64,000 bases of DNA, from the NCBI GenBank assembly GCA_014529385.2, contig CM043969.1, forward strand, positions 67,855,676-67,919,675, written 5' to 3'. Made by a program: the position numbers and the translations under genes. Shown here one piece after another: positions 47,801-59,397 of this stretch. The notes under the pieces are model-generated. The model was given only the letters and a program-made list of their open reading frames with translations. It was not told where the DNA came from and did not search any database. Numbering within the stretch: position 1 is the stretch's first letter; every line of letters begins with the position of its first letter. This DNA comes from Adiantum capillus-veneris. Its lineage: Eukaryota > Streptophyta > Polypodiopsida > Polypodiales > Pteridaceae.

Positions 47801-48300
47801 CTGGATTTCATTAATTTTGAAATGGCCGAAGCCGATATAATAGGGACAGACTCGCCCTTCAGTTTAATATCAAGTACAATTGTTCTGCCCTTTTCTGTAG
47901 TCAAAGTCGCTTTTCTCACCCGATAATCGACCACGGCGTTGTTCTTGTGGTACCAGGGAATCCCTAAGAGAACATCACAACCCTCCAAAGGCATTATGAA
48001 GAAGTCCTCATGCCCCAAATACCCCTGACAATGCAACCGAAGTTTGCCAATGACAGGTGTAATGGCTACGTCCCTACCGGGTGCCGCTAGAACTGCCTCT
48101 GCAAGTGCTCCCATCCGATCGGGAGTAATCTCGAGCCGCGCCGCCAATTCCGGTGAAATGAAGTTGGCCTTGGCTCCTCCATCAAAGAAAATCAGGGCCT
48201 CTTGATCTTTCACTTTGCCCCAAGCTCGGCAAAGTTCTGTACTCTCATCCATGGTGTCGGGATTAGTACCCACACAATCTGGAACCAGTCCTGTTTTCAT
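44899..48300 (-). pseudogene. pol: Pol of B1 with one internal stop
   Basis: One frame from ATG 48300 to the stop at 44899, broken only by UAG at 46111-46113 (the homologous copy near 59700 has Glu there). Protease LIFFDGGAKANFI (D-G-G), CDVLLGIPWY. RT WRMCIDYRALN, SRIDLKSGYHHIR, VGTFFDDIIVFSK. RNase H EVFCDACGRSLGAV, VVADALSRKP. Integrase zinc region then MDFIFDIP, VIDRFSKQAHF, IVSDRDPRF, QSEIANS. C-terminal chromodomain-like stretch RRFLVKFKNYPALDAKW. Nearly the same length as element C pol. Confidence 0.92.
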
Positions 48301-48375
48301 CTTGCCTTTTCGTACACGGTCCTCAGCTGCTCTCGAACTCTCAGGCCTTTCGTCGTCCTTGTCATTCTGTTCTTT

Positions 48376-49859
48376 CTATGCCTTTTTAGGGCACTTCGCG
48401 GAGATATGTCCAGTTTCCCCGCATCCAAAGCACTTCCCCTCCCTGATGTAGCGAGTCCGCTCCTGAGGAGTAAGTCTGGGTCGTGCATCCTTTTTCTCTG
48501 GGTTGCTCTTTCTTTTTCTACTTTCATTCCCAGAAGTCTGTCCGGTTCGTTGTGTCGTGACCTCATCTGTGGGGTAGGTCAGACTGCCAGAGTGAATTGC
48601 AAAGCCTCGCTTCGCATGACTCATCAACTCCTGAATAGAAGCTGACTTCTGTTCCAAGCAGTGGTCTCGGATCTCTGTAGGTAGACCCAATGTAAACCGC
48701 TCAATCTGTTCTCTGAACGAGATCTTCTTGAATGAAGAGGCAGGAAGAAAAGAGTTCCAAAATCTTTCACAGTAAGAATTCACTGTATCGCTCTTGGTCA
48801 TCCGGAGATGGTTCCAAGCAGCTCGTATATCTCGCTCAAACTCTTGAGTCAACCAAGAAGAAATAAAAAGCCTCTTGAATTTCAGCCATGTAATTGGCAC
48901 AGTCTTGCTTAATAGAAGCGTGGACCACCAAGTGCGAGCATTCCCCTTAAAATAAGAGGCAGCTCTCCGAATCTTGGAGTGCTCTGAATAGCGTCCTCCC
49001 GCGAAAGCGATGTCAAACTGCTGTATAAAAGACAAAGCCTTTGAAGCATCGGAGTATCCCGAAAAAGTATAAAACTTAAGTGCTTGGCCACCTTCCTTAA
49101 ACTCTCGGACTTTCTTGCTTTTATCTTCGAGAAAGTCATACTGGTTGGCTTTGTAAAAATTCCTCTTGTTTGCATAAAAGTTTCCGTTGTCAGAGTCTGA
49201 ACTGTCCGTAGACGAGTCCTCTGTAGAAGTGTCACTCACTGGGCGAGACCTAGATTTCCTTGCCTTTTTCTTGCCCTTTCCGAAGCGTTGTTTCTTGCTT
49301 CGCTTTTTGCTTTTCCTGTCTTCTTCGCTCGATTCTGAAGAGCTAGAAGAACTGTCAGAAGAAGAAGAAGAACTGGGTAGGCCTTCAAACTTGACGCGCT
49401 TCTTCAGTTTCTTTGCTCAGTCGAATGTCGACTGACGACCCAAATATCCCGGGAAGTCAGTACCTTTGCTCTGCTTTTTGCCGTGCTTTTTGCCTTTCTT
49501 TTGCACGTCGAAAAGCTGAGCAATCCGTGCATCAACCACGTTCTCCAGTTCCTTCTCCGTATATTTCTTGGAGGCAGAAGGTTTCTTGAGAGCGGGTTTC
49601 GGGAGTGGTGTTGTGGTTCTCTGCCACTCCCTCTGTACCTCTTCCAAAGAGGTCTGGTTCATATATTTTCCCATCTTCGGGTCCTTGGCAAAATTGAGCA
49701 TCATCTTTGTTGCATCACCAATCAATTGACGACGCTCCATCTCTCTTTGCTCCGCCTGAGTAGGCCGAGGCGGGCCATACTCTCTGTCTCAATCTTCGTT
49801 GTGATCCCAGCCCGCATCTCCAAATGCAGAGGAGTCGACTGATCATTGCCTGAAGCCAT
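48376..49859 (-). pseudogene. gag: Gag of B1 (minor lesions)
   Basis: Likely ATG at 49859 (MASGNDQSTPLHLEMRAG). A frame change lies near 49800; the frame then runs from MERRQLIGDATKMM through KKPSASKKYTEKELENVV, a Ser/Asp/Lys-rich stretch with a UGA at 49417-49419, the gag core KFYTFSGYSDASKALSF, GNARTWWSTLL, and a zinc knuckle CFGCGETGHISAKC, ending in UAG at 48376-48378. The same frame stays open for 25 codons to the pol ATG. Confidence 0.88.
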
Positions 49860-49916
49860 AGGTGCCGCGGAAAAAAATTCGGGGATCGGATTTCTCGTAA
49901 AAGAGAAATCGGCCGT

Positions 49917-49928
49917 GCTCTGATACCA
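49917..49928 (-). other. tRNA-iMet primer-binding site of B1
   Basis: Plus GCTCTGATACCA, one base from the LTR start at 49930. Confidence 0.94.
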
Positions 49929-49929
49929 C

Positions 49930-50501
49930 TGTAACAAACTTGGACACTCCAAGTCAAGAATCAACCGCGACAGCACCAAATAACCACTTCAAAACAATTT
50001 ACAGATCACAATAGATTTGCACTGGCCCGGCGGAGTTCCGTGCCTAGAGATATTGGCCCCAAAGACTGGCGCCCCTTTCGGTATTTCTTTTTGTATTAAT
50101 CAATCATCAAAGTACAAGAGAGAGGTTAGGGTTTCACTCTCAGACTCTGCGTCCAGATGCCCTGAGAAGTGAGGCCCTCACCACTAATTTAAAGGTTACA
50201 AGGGATGCCCAAAAGCAGAGCCCCAAAAGCTTCAAATCAAAAGAAATTGCTCTCTCTCTCTCATAGAGAGTCAAAACATGAAAGCAAAAGCATTCTCTCT
50301 CTCTTTCTCATTTAAGTAGAGAAAAAGCGAAATTTGCGTCGCTCATCATTTTCCAAAAAATAAATAAATAAATAAATAATAATCCACCTCCGCGATTTCC
50401 GAAAATTAGGGTTTTTGGCAGAAATTAGGGTTTGCAGGAATTTTAGGGTTTCTGGCAGAAATTAGGGTTTCTGCTGTCCGCCACGTCATCACTTTGTGAC
50501 A
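49930..50501 (-). repeat. B1 5' LTR
   Basis: 572 bp. Shared module at 50068-50087. A (AATA)n tract at about 50357-50380. Sense-strand TTTAAAT near 50187-50193 is a weak TATA candidate. Confidence 0.92.
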
Positions 50502-50765
50502 GACACCCACTTATCTCATGGGATACGAAGTGCTATTGGCCAGATACGCACATCTTCACACCAGCTTCGGGTCAACACCGGTAGATATAGCGGAGTATCA
50601 ACAGAGGCTGGGACATGTCCCCTTTGTCACATGGAGCCTGAGACAGAGTTGTACTACACATGCCACTGCCCAGTTTACTATGAGATACGAGGCCACTTTC
50701 ACTGCCTGTTCAAAGAAGGCTTTGGACCACTCTCTAGAGTCATGGGGTATGAGGACCAGAGATGT
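50502..50765 (+). pseudogene. LINE ORF2, C-terminal zinc finger
   Basis: Picks up the LINE after B1: LSHGIRSAIGQIRTSSHQLR, then CPLCHMEPETELYYTCHCPVYY, the Cys/His cluster at the end of many LINE ORF2 proteins. GATGT at 50761-50765 is the target-site copy for the next insertion. Confidence 0.85.
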
Positions 50766-52241
50766 TATAACCGGCCCGTAGGGCGGTAGGCGTTGGCTTT
50801 CACCCGAAATTCTTTACTTTATACACACACAGAGCACTTTGCAAAAAGAACCTGTAATGGGAATTAACACTTCAACTCACACACGGCTCGGAAGCTAAAA
50901 TGCTCCGAGCAGACGCCGACAACCTGTAGGCCCCAAAATTGGCGCCCCTTTCGGTATTTCTTTATTCTTTAGGAGGGTAAATTACAAGGTAAGGTCCTGG
51001 GAATCCTTCACGTGTATCCACCTAGATACCATTTGATTTGGCCAAATTTCGGCAGCATAACAGCCCCAAAACTTGCGCGAAACCAATTCCCCTGCTGGAA
51101 CTCGCTTGCACTGGCGTATACCCTCTGATTCCTGTCCAAAAACAGTAAATTCAGCACGCTGTATTTACTGGTTTTTGCCCTGTTTTCAGCCCCAAACAGC
51201 CCCCTACCTGTCCTTTGCCAGTGGGGCACGATTCCCAATGATCTTGGCGTCCGTATGGCTGAAAAACAGTGAATTTACAGCGCATACACAGCGCTGATTT
51301 TGCACCTGTACGGTGAGGTTATGACCCTCACCAGTGCCTGCTTTGGAGCAGCAGTTAGCTACCCCTGTTCCTGCTCAAGGAGGCTCTTGCCTCAGCACAA
51401 AAGCATGAACCCACACAACTGTACATCAGTCAAATGAGTAGCCCTCTTGTGGGGCATCACATAACTGCACGTAGGGGAGAAAGAGAGCAGTATGTAGCGT
51501 GCGGGGCATCACTCCCGTCACCATACTGTACATAGAGGGAAAGAAAGCACTCCATAGCTCTTAACCTGTGACAATCCGCCGTGGCTGAAAATGGCGCCCC
51601 CTTTGATGATATGCAGCTCGTTTTTGCATCCCAGAGTGGCAGAATCGCTCACAAGCTGACACGTCGCCCAGTTTCCGAGTTTGGGCTTTCCCTGCTAAAA
51701 ATATCTCAACTGGTGCGTCAGTTGACTTCGCGGCAGAGTTGTAAAGTGTTCCCCTAGTCATACCGAAGGTAATGACGCGAACACATTTCGTGGCCCAAAA
51801 TAGCAGTTCCCTAAATTTTAGGAGATGCTTCCGTTGGGCTCCCACTGGTCTTCTGACCATCTATCCTCATTGGGACCGCATCCAAAAATGCAATGTGGCC
51901 CAACTGTCGGATACTTTTTGTTGGAAGTCCCACCTTGACTTTACGCCTTAATTGAGTTCACTTCCTAGTATCCACCAACTTGCTAAGTGCGACGGGGGGA
52001 CCTATATGATCTTGCTCTGAGCCTAGACATCCTCTTACCATACGAATTCCAGTGCCGACCACTTCCCGTCTGCGGGTGAATCTACCGTTCACATTGGCCA
52101 TACAATGTCTGACCGTTTGCTACTTCAAAAAGAGGGTCTCAAAATAAATAAAATAAACCCCATTGGAAAGAAACCAACAACCAAGGTTAGCAGTTGCCAC
52201 ATCTCTGTGACATGGTTAATAACTGCCACGTCCTCGTGACA
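50766..52241 (-). repeat. Solo family C LTR, diverged
   Basis: 1476 bp, within one base of the C 5' LTR length, minus orientation, TSD GATGT at 50761-50765 and 52242-52246. Shared blocks include CTAAATTTTAGGAGATGC and the module at 50941-50960. ACCTGT (reverse of ACAGGT) recurs here too. Confidence 0.85.
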
Positions 52242-52287
52242 GATGTTTGGGATTGTTTTTGCTCGAGCTGCGCACACACAGAGCGCC
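52242..52287 (+). pseudogene. LINE ORF2 fragment between two solo LTRs
   Basis: 46 bases that include the TSD GATGT at the left and GCGCC at the right; it continues the LINE frame (GLFLLELRTHR). Confidence 0.7.
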
Positions 52288-52920
52288 TGTCAGAAATTGC
52301 TGACGTGTCAAAACCTTGAAGAATGGAGCCAACTTGGAGATCCTAGCCGAGGGGCCTAAACCCTAAGAAGAACAAGTAACAGAAGAAGAAGTCCTACCAA
52401 CTTATGGGGACCCCGTCTGATGGGGCCCCAGTGACATAAAGGAATTAAAATAAAGCAGAACCCACCCACACACACACGCAGTTGATGACGTGGCAGTAGT
52501 ACGGACGCTCCGGAAATCACTAACAGTGCTGACGTGGCAGGCTGTACAGATTTCCCGTAAATTACGCTGGTAGCTTTTGGGCATTGCTTTTGGACCAGAT
52601 GCTTTTGAGTTTGAAAGCTTTTCATGTAAAATTGCTTTTGGGGCCTAGGCCTTTAAATATGAGGCCATGGGCTCATTCTCTGGCATGCTTCCTGGAGAAG
52701 GTGCAGAGTCTGGAGTACCAGCACCAGATTGTACTGTGTTGATGTAATATAAAGAAATACCGAAAGGGGTGCCAAGGTTTGGGGCCAATACTCTCTGGGG
52801 TGGAATTCCAGCAATCTGTGTGGTGTGTCGTCTCTCTCTCTCAATTTAGTTGTTATTGAAGTGCTAAAAGTTTGTTTAGCCTGCTCTTTTCTATTGGCAC
52901 GTGGTGCCCGTCTTGTGACA
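52288..52920 (+). repeat. Solo family A LTR
   Basis: 633 bp, TGTCAGAAATTGC to TCTTGTGACA, flanks GCGCC / GAGCC (4 of 5). TTTAAATATG near 52653; shared module at 52754-52773 with one change. Confidence 0.85.
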
Positions 52921-53393
52921 GAGCCTGATGAGAAGAGAGGCTAGCCCCCGTTCAAAGACGGATCACAGACGTCTTTAGAGCGGACACTAGACAGCTGGAG
53001 CAGCTACTACCACAGCAAAGCCCACATTCTCATCACACCACATGCACGATAATTGACCAAGCGCCCGAGCTAGGGAGAACTACACAGCATCAACGGAGAC
53101 TGCATCAGAGGACTCGGATCACTCTGGCCTGACATGCACGACGCCCGATCAAACTACTAATCATGGAGGAGATTGATGAGATCCGCTAGCGACCGATGAT
53201 GGATCTCCTGTGATTTAGCTCTTTTTGAGGATACACCCACATTGTGTTGTATTAGCCCCCATTCACTACTTTAGTACCCCTTTTTTTTGCACCTTTTTAT
53301 TTATTTTTGATACTCAGACTTTGTATCAGATCCACCACATTGTAACTTTTTGGTCGCATAGGTCACTTTGGCCTTTTGAAAACATTAATATAA

Positions 53394-53395
<2 letters not shown>
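52921..53395 (+). pseudogene. LINE ORF2 tail and 3' UTR
   Basis: Coding-like tail (DEKRGLAPVQRRITDVFRAD, LEQLLPQQ) to about 53215, then T-rich 3' UTR ending GAAAACATTAATATAACA before the TC tract. Confidence 0.7.

Positions 53396-53449
<54 letters not shown>
53396..53449. repeat. (TC)n microsatellite
   Basis: About 27 units directly after the LINE 3' UTR. Confidence 0.95.
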
Positions 53450-53455
<6 letters not shown>

Positions 53456-53600
53456 TGGAGCTAGTCATCTTGATGCACTTCATGATTGTACTTCTTTGGA
53501 CATAAAGATGTGCATCCATACCCCCTAGAGATAGAGCTCCAAACCCCCCCCGGCCCTCCCTCATATACCACGTATCTTGTATCCTAGCCTCCCATGGATC

Positions 53601-53836
53601 ACCCCTCCCCCCTTCCCACACGACCACATTTTGTTACTTTGTACTTTTGTCCTTTCTCGATAGATGGAGGACACACACGTGTATATTTGATTTGTCTCAT
53701 AGGCCGACTTCAGCCTCTACCCCTCCCCCCTTACCACACGACCACATTTTGCTACTTTGTACTTTTGTCCTTTCTCGATAGATGGAGGACACACACATGT
53801 ATATTTGATTTGTCTCGTTGGCCGACTTCAGCCTCT
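53601..53836. repeat. Tandem repeat, 2 x 118 bp
   Basis: Units start ACCCCTCCCCCCTT at 53601 and 53719 and include CTTTCTCGATAGATGGAGG. Nearly identical. It may be a duplicated LINE 3' UTR. ORFs through it are not credible. Confidence 0.9.
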
Positions 53837-54278
53837 AATAGACGTAAAAAGATCTTTCTTTCTTTCTCTCTCTCTCTCTCTCTCATTCTCAGATGTCCAG
53901 TCTCTTTCTACCTCAATGCTCTCTCTTCTCCACAATTGCCTTGTTCTTGTATGTGGCATTGATGATTGCAGGTGTTCTCTAGTGTTAGAGGATCTTATCG
54001 GACTAGAACCAGATCGGAGTCAAGGTGTCCACCGGATCGGAGGCCAGTTCTTGACTTCATTGCATCTTCTGATGTCTAATCTAACAAAAGTCAGCATACT
54101 AATTAGCACCAGAATGCCTAATGACTCATTCATGACGAGCTCATTGAATTCATGAAGACCCTCAGTCGGGGCTAAATAATGATCTTGTTAAATCAAAAAC
54201 TGGAAAAGGAACGTTGAAGGAAATACCTTACCGAACAAGATGAAGCTCTTGCTTAGAAAAGGAACTCAGAAGAAATAC
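53837..54278. other. Intron-like or intergenic sequence
   Basis: Includes a short pyrimidine tract near 53860. No second WD40 exon was found on either strand. The bases next to 54278 form the splice donor of the exon described next. Confidence 0.4.
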
Positions 54279-54530
54279 CTGCCCATCAGCAGAACAGCTG
54301 ATGATTGTTCTATTGTCAGAAAATGGCATAATTCTTGCTTGGAAAACATTGTCTTCATGTCCAGAAAAGAATGACAATCTTTTGATTTTGGCTGCCCAAT
54401 CCCATAAGGCAATTTGTCTGTCATCAGAACCTGTTACGAGTATATCACCAGCAGTATTGAAGTGGCAGGTATTCACACAGCCAACATGCCCGTCAAGCTC
54501 CGCATGCAAATGAAATCGCCGAATCAAGTC
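54279..54530 (-). CDS. DCAF8-like WD40 exon (partial host gene)
   Basis: 252 bases, 84 codons, phase 0 at both ends. Minus strand: acceptor CATGACAG before GACTTG, donor CAG|GTATTTC after DGQ. The protein carries LDGHVGCVNTCHFNTAGD, ILVTGSDDRQIALWDWA and SGHEDNVFQARIMP, then CSADGQ. GH-GCVN, SGSDD-WDW and SGH-NVFQAK-P are hallmarks of DCAF8 (WDR42-type), a substrate receptor of CUL4-DDB1 ubiquitin ligases. No stop or frameshift in the exon. The neighbouring exons are not in view: upstream sequence to 55430 has no matching exon, and downstream lies the LINE cluster. Either a gene with very long introns or a captured fragment. Confidence 0.82.
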
Positions 54531-55429
54531 CTGTCATGAGAGAACTTGCATCATATAAACTAGATGGCAATTGCACTTTCATTGATGCCAATTTGATAAA
54601 AAGAGAGTGAAAAAACTGACACCGAAATATGAGGCAAAAGAACACATTTCAGACGACCTAAGAGAGTTATACGACATAAAATAAGCTTTTCAAAGACAAT
54701 AAAGACAGCTCATGGAACCACAACTACACAGGGGCAAGCAGTGGGAAAAACAAGCAGAACTGTGCAAACCCCCCCTTCCCCCCAACGAAAAAAAATAACA
54801 ACAACAACTCAAATAAGCCACCTATCACCAACATTTGGAGTATTCAAGTACATCTTCCTTTCAGGAGACAACTAAAGATACCCTGTTAGCTCACAGATAG
54901 CACTATCTGAAACACTCGACCTAATATTCTAGAAGAAATCTCGCACTAGTAAGCCCGAATTTGATGAGTGGGAGATACGACACCTGCTGCTGTTACATCC
55001 ACACCCTCCTCCCCCAGCAAATCTCTGCTATCGCCCTCCCCCCTCAGTGTTTTCCTTCTTCCTGCCCACCTCACTTGCCCTTTTCTTGCGCAAGAAGCCT
55101 CCCACTTCTGAAGCACGCACACACAACCCCTCATGCTTTCAGCTCACTGCCTGCAACCGCTTCTGCACACGCGTGCAAACAATCCCATGCTCAATCACAC
55201 GCCTGTTGTGAATGGATTTGGAGAGTAGCCTCATAAAGCAATTGTACACTTGGCTCCCTATCAATACAATAAACAAATGTTGCCACGCGCGCTTGTTTAG
55301 GCCTCGAGGGAACTCCACCTCTCTTGCATCTTGTACAGGTGTTGTTATTTCATTTCTTTTCAGTTTTGCTCTCAAGTTTATTCTTTTCCGTTCATTACAG
55401 CTTGTGCTTCTAGCAGCAATTGATTTCGG
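54531..55429. other. Unassigned, partly LTR-like sequence
   Basis: No exon for the DCAF8-like gene recognised. AATAAA near 55267 inside AAACAA / TTGTTT suggests an LTR ending at about 55429, since a primer-site-like sequence follows. LTR start not found. Confidence 0.35.
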
Positions 55430-55441
55430 TGGCATCAAAGC
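55430..55441 (+). other. Possible degraded tRNA-iMet primer-binding site
   Basis: TGGCATCAAAGC, two changes from TGGTATCAGAGC, followed about 100 bases later by gag-like sequence. Confidence 0.45.
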
Positions 55442-55457
55442 TCAGATGATTGCTACA

Positions 55458-56365
55458 CTATGGGCGATCCGGATCAGCTATCAGCAGTAGCATACATGCC
55501 TCAGGGCTTCAGTTCCAGAAAAGTAAAAAGCAGTTGAGGTCACTATGAAAGAAGAGGAAGAGGAAGCAGTGAAAGAGCAAACTGGCAGAGATCATCATCA
55601 GGAGGATCATGGTTCTACCAATCCAAACAGTGATATGGAGCTGAGGTCCACAATCTCATCAATTGTTTTCCTGGGTATTCCAGGTTCCCAGATATGCAAA
55701 GCACATGCAAAATCAGGCTTTGAAGACAGGGATCAAGCAGTAAACGGAGCAGAAGGCACCCATTCTCAGATTAAGGCTTTAGTCAGAGCACCAAGTCCTC
55801 CAATAGCAAGGACGCAATTCTTTCTGGCAACAGAAGATGCAGCAACTTTTCCAGCAAAAAATTGCCGGGAATGCTCAAATATCTTGGGCATATTCGGAGA
55901 GTTTCTCCTTTTTACGCAGATGGCAGGTCGGCCAAACACATGGATGAAGCAGCGAGGCTATTGGGCTTTCAGCCCTCCAGGCCTCTATGCCAAGATACAT
56001 GAGAGGCGTGCAGGGCATGAGCATTATAATGCCTAATATGCAGGGTAACGCTCTTGGGCCACGGTTTAGAGGTATAATGCCGCCACCTTTTGGATACCCC
56101 TTTGTGGTAATGGAAACACTTTGCTTTGCCCCACCACCCTGTGATCAGTTGACTCCTTTGGACTGCAAGAAGGATCAATAGTGGGACAAAGGGTGACACC
56201 TTTTGTGGGTAGCAAGATGACAAGAGCTGATGCAGCTTTCTCTGGGGGCAACTTTACGGCTGCTTTCTTTCTCCCTACTGAAGGCTCTTGCTTTACACAA
56301 TAGTTGATGCATCTTTCTTTGGATGCAACTTTACCAAAGCCTCCAAGTAAGACTTGAAGGGGAAT
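55458..56365 (+). pseudogene. Element C-like gag remnant
   Basis: A 163-residue ORF (55545-56036) starts KEEEEEAVKEQTGRD. In shifted frames come QLTPLD (element C gag has NLTPLE at this place) and AFSGGNFT (C has AYAGGNFTEAS). Order and spacing fit the C gag, but frames change several times. Confidence 0.5.
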
Positions 56366-56389
56366 CTACAATGGTGTGATGTTTGTATC

Positions 56390-58329
56390 CTAAGGCGTGC
56401 CTTCTCAAACCGTAAGAGCACCCAAATCATCCTCCTTCAACTGCAAGTCACGTCAATGTCTATTAACTGCCTTGTTATGCCGTGTTTGAGAGTTCTCAAG
56501 AGTCTCGCAAACCTTGGCAAAAGCAGTATCCAAATCTCTCGTATACTGATCCGCTTCAAAAATCTTATCTTGCGTGTCGGGAATTCTCTCATCTATCAGC
56601 TGATTCCCTTTTTTCCTTTCTTTCCTTGTGTCCTCGGACCTGTGGACAGTGGGAGGTTTCGCTAGCTTCCCTTGTCCATTGACACGTCAGTCTCAATCAT
56701 TGGAACCCTGAGACGCACTATCATCTGATCCCCTTCTTTCGGAATCCTCTAATTAACTTACATCTGGTTCCCTTAGTTCGTCGGAACGTTCAGATGTGCT
56801 ACCATCTGATTCTCCAGAATCCTGCAATGAGCTATCATCCAGTTCCCCTGATTCATTCTTTTCAATCTGGCGGACTCTTGCCTTGTTGAGGTGGATACTA
56901 TCCTGTCCGTAAGAAAGTCAATGAGCCAGCATGCGTTCCAAATTGTTCGTTAGCATGTTGCATAAGTCTCTAAATAGAGTCAAACTTCTGGTTTAGACAA
57001 TAGTCTCGAATCTCTTTTAGCAAACCACATTAAAACCGCTCAATCTGGTCTCTAAAAGTAGTCTTCCGAAACCAAGACACTGGCAAATAAGTATCCCAAA
57101 ATCTCTAGCAGTAGTCATCCAATGTATCTTTCTCTATCATTTTCAAGTGATGCCAAGCCGTGATGACATCTGTTGCATATTCATCTGATATCCAAGTTGA
57201 TGTGAAAATTGTCTTGAATTTTAATCACCTCGTAGGTGCTTCTCTGCCGAACAACAGAGTAGACCACCGTGTCTGTGCAGTTTCTTTCAAGTAAGATGCC
57301 GCCCTTCGCACCCCGGGGTGTTCTGTGAACCGTCCTCCATAGAAGGCGACATCAAACTGTCAAGGGCTCGATGGGTGTCCTGGTACTAGGTAGCCTGAAA
57401 ACGTCTCAAACATGACGGCCTGACTCCCTTCTTGAACTCCTTCGTTTTCTTGTTGATCTGGTCACTGTCAAACGAGGACAAGCTCTCCTCCTTTGAACTG
57501 CTAGATGGCCTTCATGCCTTCTAGACTTTTTCAAAAATTTGCTTAGATATTGAGAAACCTTCTTAACACCCTTGAATACTTCAAATGGCGCCTTCCCCCT
57601 GCGTTGTTGTAGGCAAACTCCACCAAGGGCAAATACTTTTCAACTTCTAAGCAATCTCAAATTGCCCATCTGTCTGCGGCAAGAACGAGGGCAAGAACTG
57701 CAACCGCGTGCCAATGTTCTCCCAGATTGCCCTCCAAAACAAACTAGTAAACCGGGGGATCTGTGTCCGAAACAAGGGACTCAGGCATGCCATGTAATCG
57801 GAAAATCTGTGAGACAAACAGTTTCGCCAAATGATCGGCTTAACTGTCTTCGGAATGAACTGGGCTTGTTTACTGAATCTATCGATGACTGTCCAAATGC
57901 CATCCTACCCACTTAGTCTTGGGAAGATCAAAAATAAAATCCATGGCAATGCTTCGAGGACAGGAGGATATGGGAAAGGCTATAGAAATCCTAGTGCCTT
58001 ATGCCTATCAAACTTGACCTTTTGGCATACTAAGCAACTGCCAACAAACGCGTCCACATCCTTTTAGAGCCTCGGCCAGTAAAAGTACGGTCAACACCCT
58101 TCAAGGTGGTATATTAAGGCGTTGGCCGGGGAAAAAGGTGGACAATGGCACTCTATGAAAACCTTGTCCCTCAAAGGTTGTGTAACACACAACGTTTTCC
58201 TCATCAAATAGCCGTCCCATGTGGAATAGCCTGCAACTCGCTCCCCATTTGGTATCCAATCAAAGATGTCTGCAAAGTCAAGATCAATGGTGTACTGATC
58301 TGCCATATCCTCGAAGCTTCGATGATGTA
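56390..58329 (-). pseudogene. Scrambled family B pol and gag (B3)
   Basis: Reading minus from 58329: RNase H/integrase start (FEDMADQYTIDLDFADIF, ECHCPPF), integrase core to GKAPFE near 57580. Then about 1 kb of gag (57560-56578: FRDQIERF, RFWDTYLPVSWF, AASYLKE), then integrase again from DKIFEADQYTRDLD (56575) to LLRFEKA-like near 56395. Gag thus sits inside integrase where B1 has no such insert. Many stops. Confidence 0.75.
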
Positions 58330-58894
58330 TGTAACAGACTTGGACACTCCAAGTAGAGAATCAACCGCAACAGCACCAAATAACCACTTCAAAACAAGTC
58401 ACAGATCACAATAGATTTACACTGGCCCGGCGGAGTTCCGTGCCTAGAGATATTGGCCCCAAAGACTGGCGCCCTATTCAGTATTTCTTTTTGTATTAAT
58501 CAATCATCAAAGTACAAGAGAGTGGCTCGGGGTTCACTCTCAGACTCTGCGTCCAGATGCCTTGAGAAGTGAGGCCCTCACCACTAATTTAAAGGTTACA
58601 AGGGATGCCCAAAAGCAAAGCCCCAAAAGCTTCAAATCAAAAGCAATTGCTCTCTCTCTCTCTCACAGAGAGTCAAAACTTGAAAGCAAAAGCATTCTCT
58701 CTCTCTTTCTCATTAGGTAGAGAAAAAGCAAAATTTGTGTCGCTCATCTTTCTAAAATAAAATTTCAAAAAATATTTTATTTTATTTTTTATAAGCCTCC
58801 GCGATTTCCGGAAATTAGGGTTTTTGGCAAAAATTAGGGTTTGCAAGAATTTTAGGGTTTCTGCTGTCCGTAGCCATGTCACCACTTTGTGACA
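58330..58894 (-). repeat. Family B LTR
   Basis: TGTAACAGACTTGG to TTTGTGACA, module at 58468-58487 with two changes. It interrupts the B3 pol remnant at its left. Polypurine tract TACCCCCCTCTTGAAAG follows. Confidence 0.85.
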
Positions 58895-59397
58895 TACCCC
58901 CCTCTTGAAAGCATTGTAATCAACCGCGATTACGCCTGCAAAACCGACAAAAGCCATAAACCGTCTTAGCAGACACTGACTGTTAGTACCTACGTACTAG
59001 GAACACACATCTAGCACATGCACGAAATCGACAGTCACATCACACGACATCACAGGACATCACCAGACATCACAGGACATCACATGACATTCAACATTCA
59101 TTCGGATCTTAGAGCATGATTTATCGGCAATGTAGCTAGCAATCACATCTAGGTCCAATCGAGACCTCATCGATGTCCGATTGACTAATCCCTATTGCAA
59201 CCATGTCTATTCGAGATCAATCAAACCAAAATGCTGCAGTCATTTCGTCTGTCAGTTCCTGCACTCACAAGAAGTCAAGAACAAATCAGTATCATTATCA
59301 GGAATTCCATTTCACAAAGTCATCCAGCAGAATACTGTCAGCTCTCAGTATCCCTGAAGCTCGAAGAGACATCAGTGACTTTAGTATCAAAATCAAG
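58895..59397 (-). repeat. Family B 3' internal region
   Basis: Close to 44299-44800 of B1, including the ACATCACAGG tandem repeat at about 59035-59093. It ends abruptly at the inverted LTR fragment. Confidence 0.75.

Larger units (their letters stand above)
43773..50501 (-). mobile_element. Near-complete Ty3/gypsy element B1
   Basis: 6729 bp, LTRs 43773-44298 and 49930-50501, TSD GACAC at 43768-43772 and 50502-50506. PBS, gag, one-UAG junction, pol of about 1133 codons, 3' region and polypurine tract are all present. Only a few lesions: a frame change near the gag start, a stop in gag (49417-49419) and one in pol (46111-46113). Related to element C throughout gag and pol but with shorter, different LTRs and a different primer tRNA. 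Confidence 0.92.

Noticed and set aside
48202-48645. 147-residue plus-strand ORF
   Set aside because: Antisense to the B1 gag-pol junction; no motif.
53594-54155. Two overlapping plus-strand ORFs
   Set aside because: Built from a 118-bp tandem repeat and pyrimidine tracts.
55139-55438. 99-residue minus-strand ORF as a first exon of the DCAF8-like gene
   Set aside because: No DCAF8 N-terminal words, and the sequence fits a degraded LTR before a primer site better.
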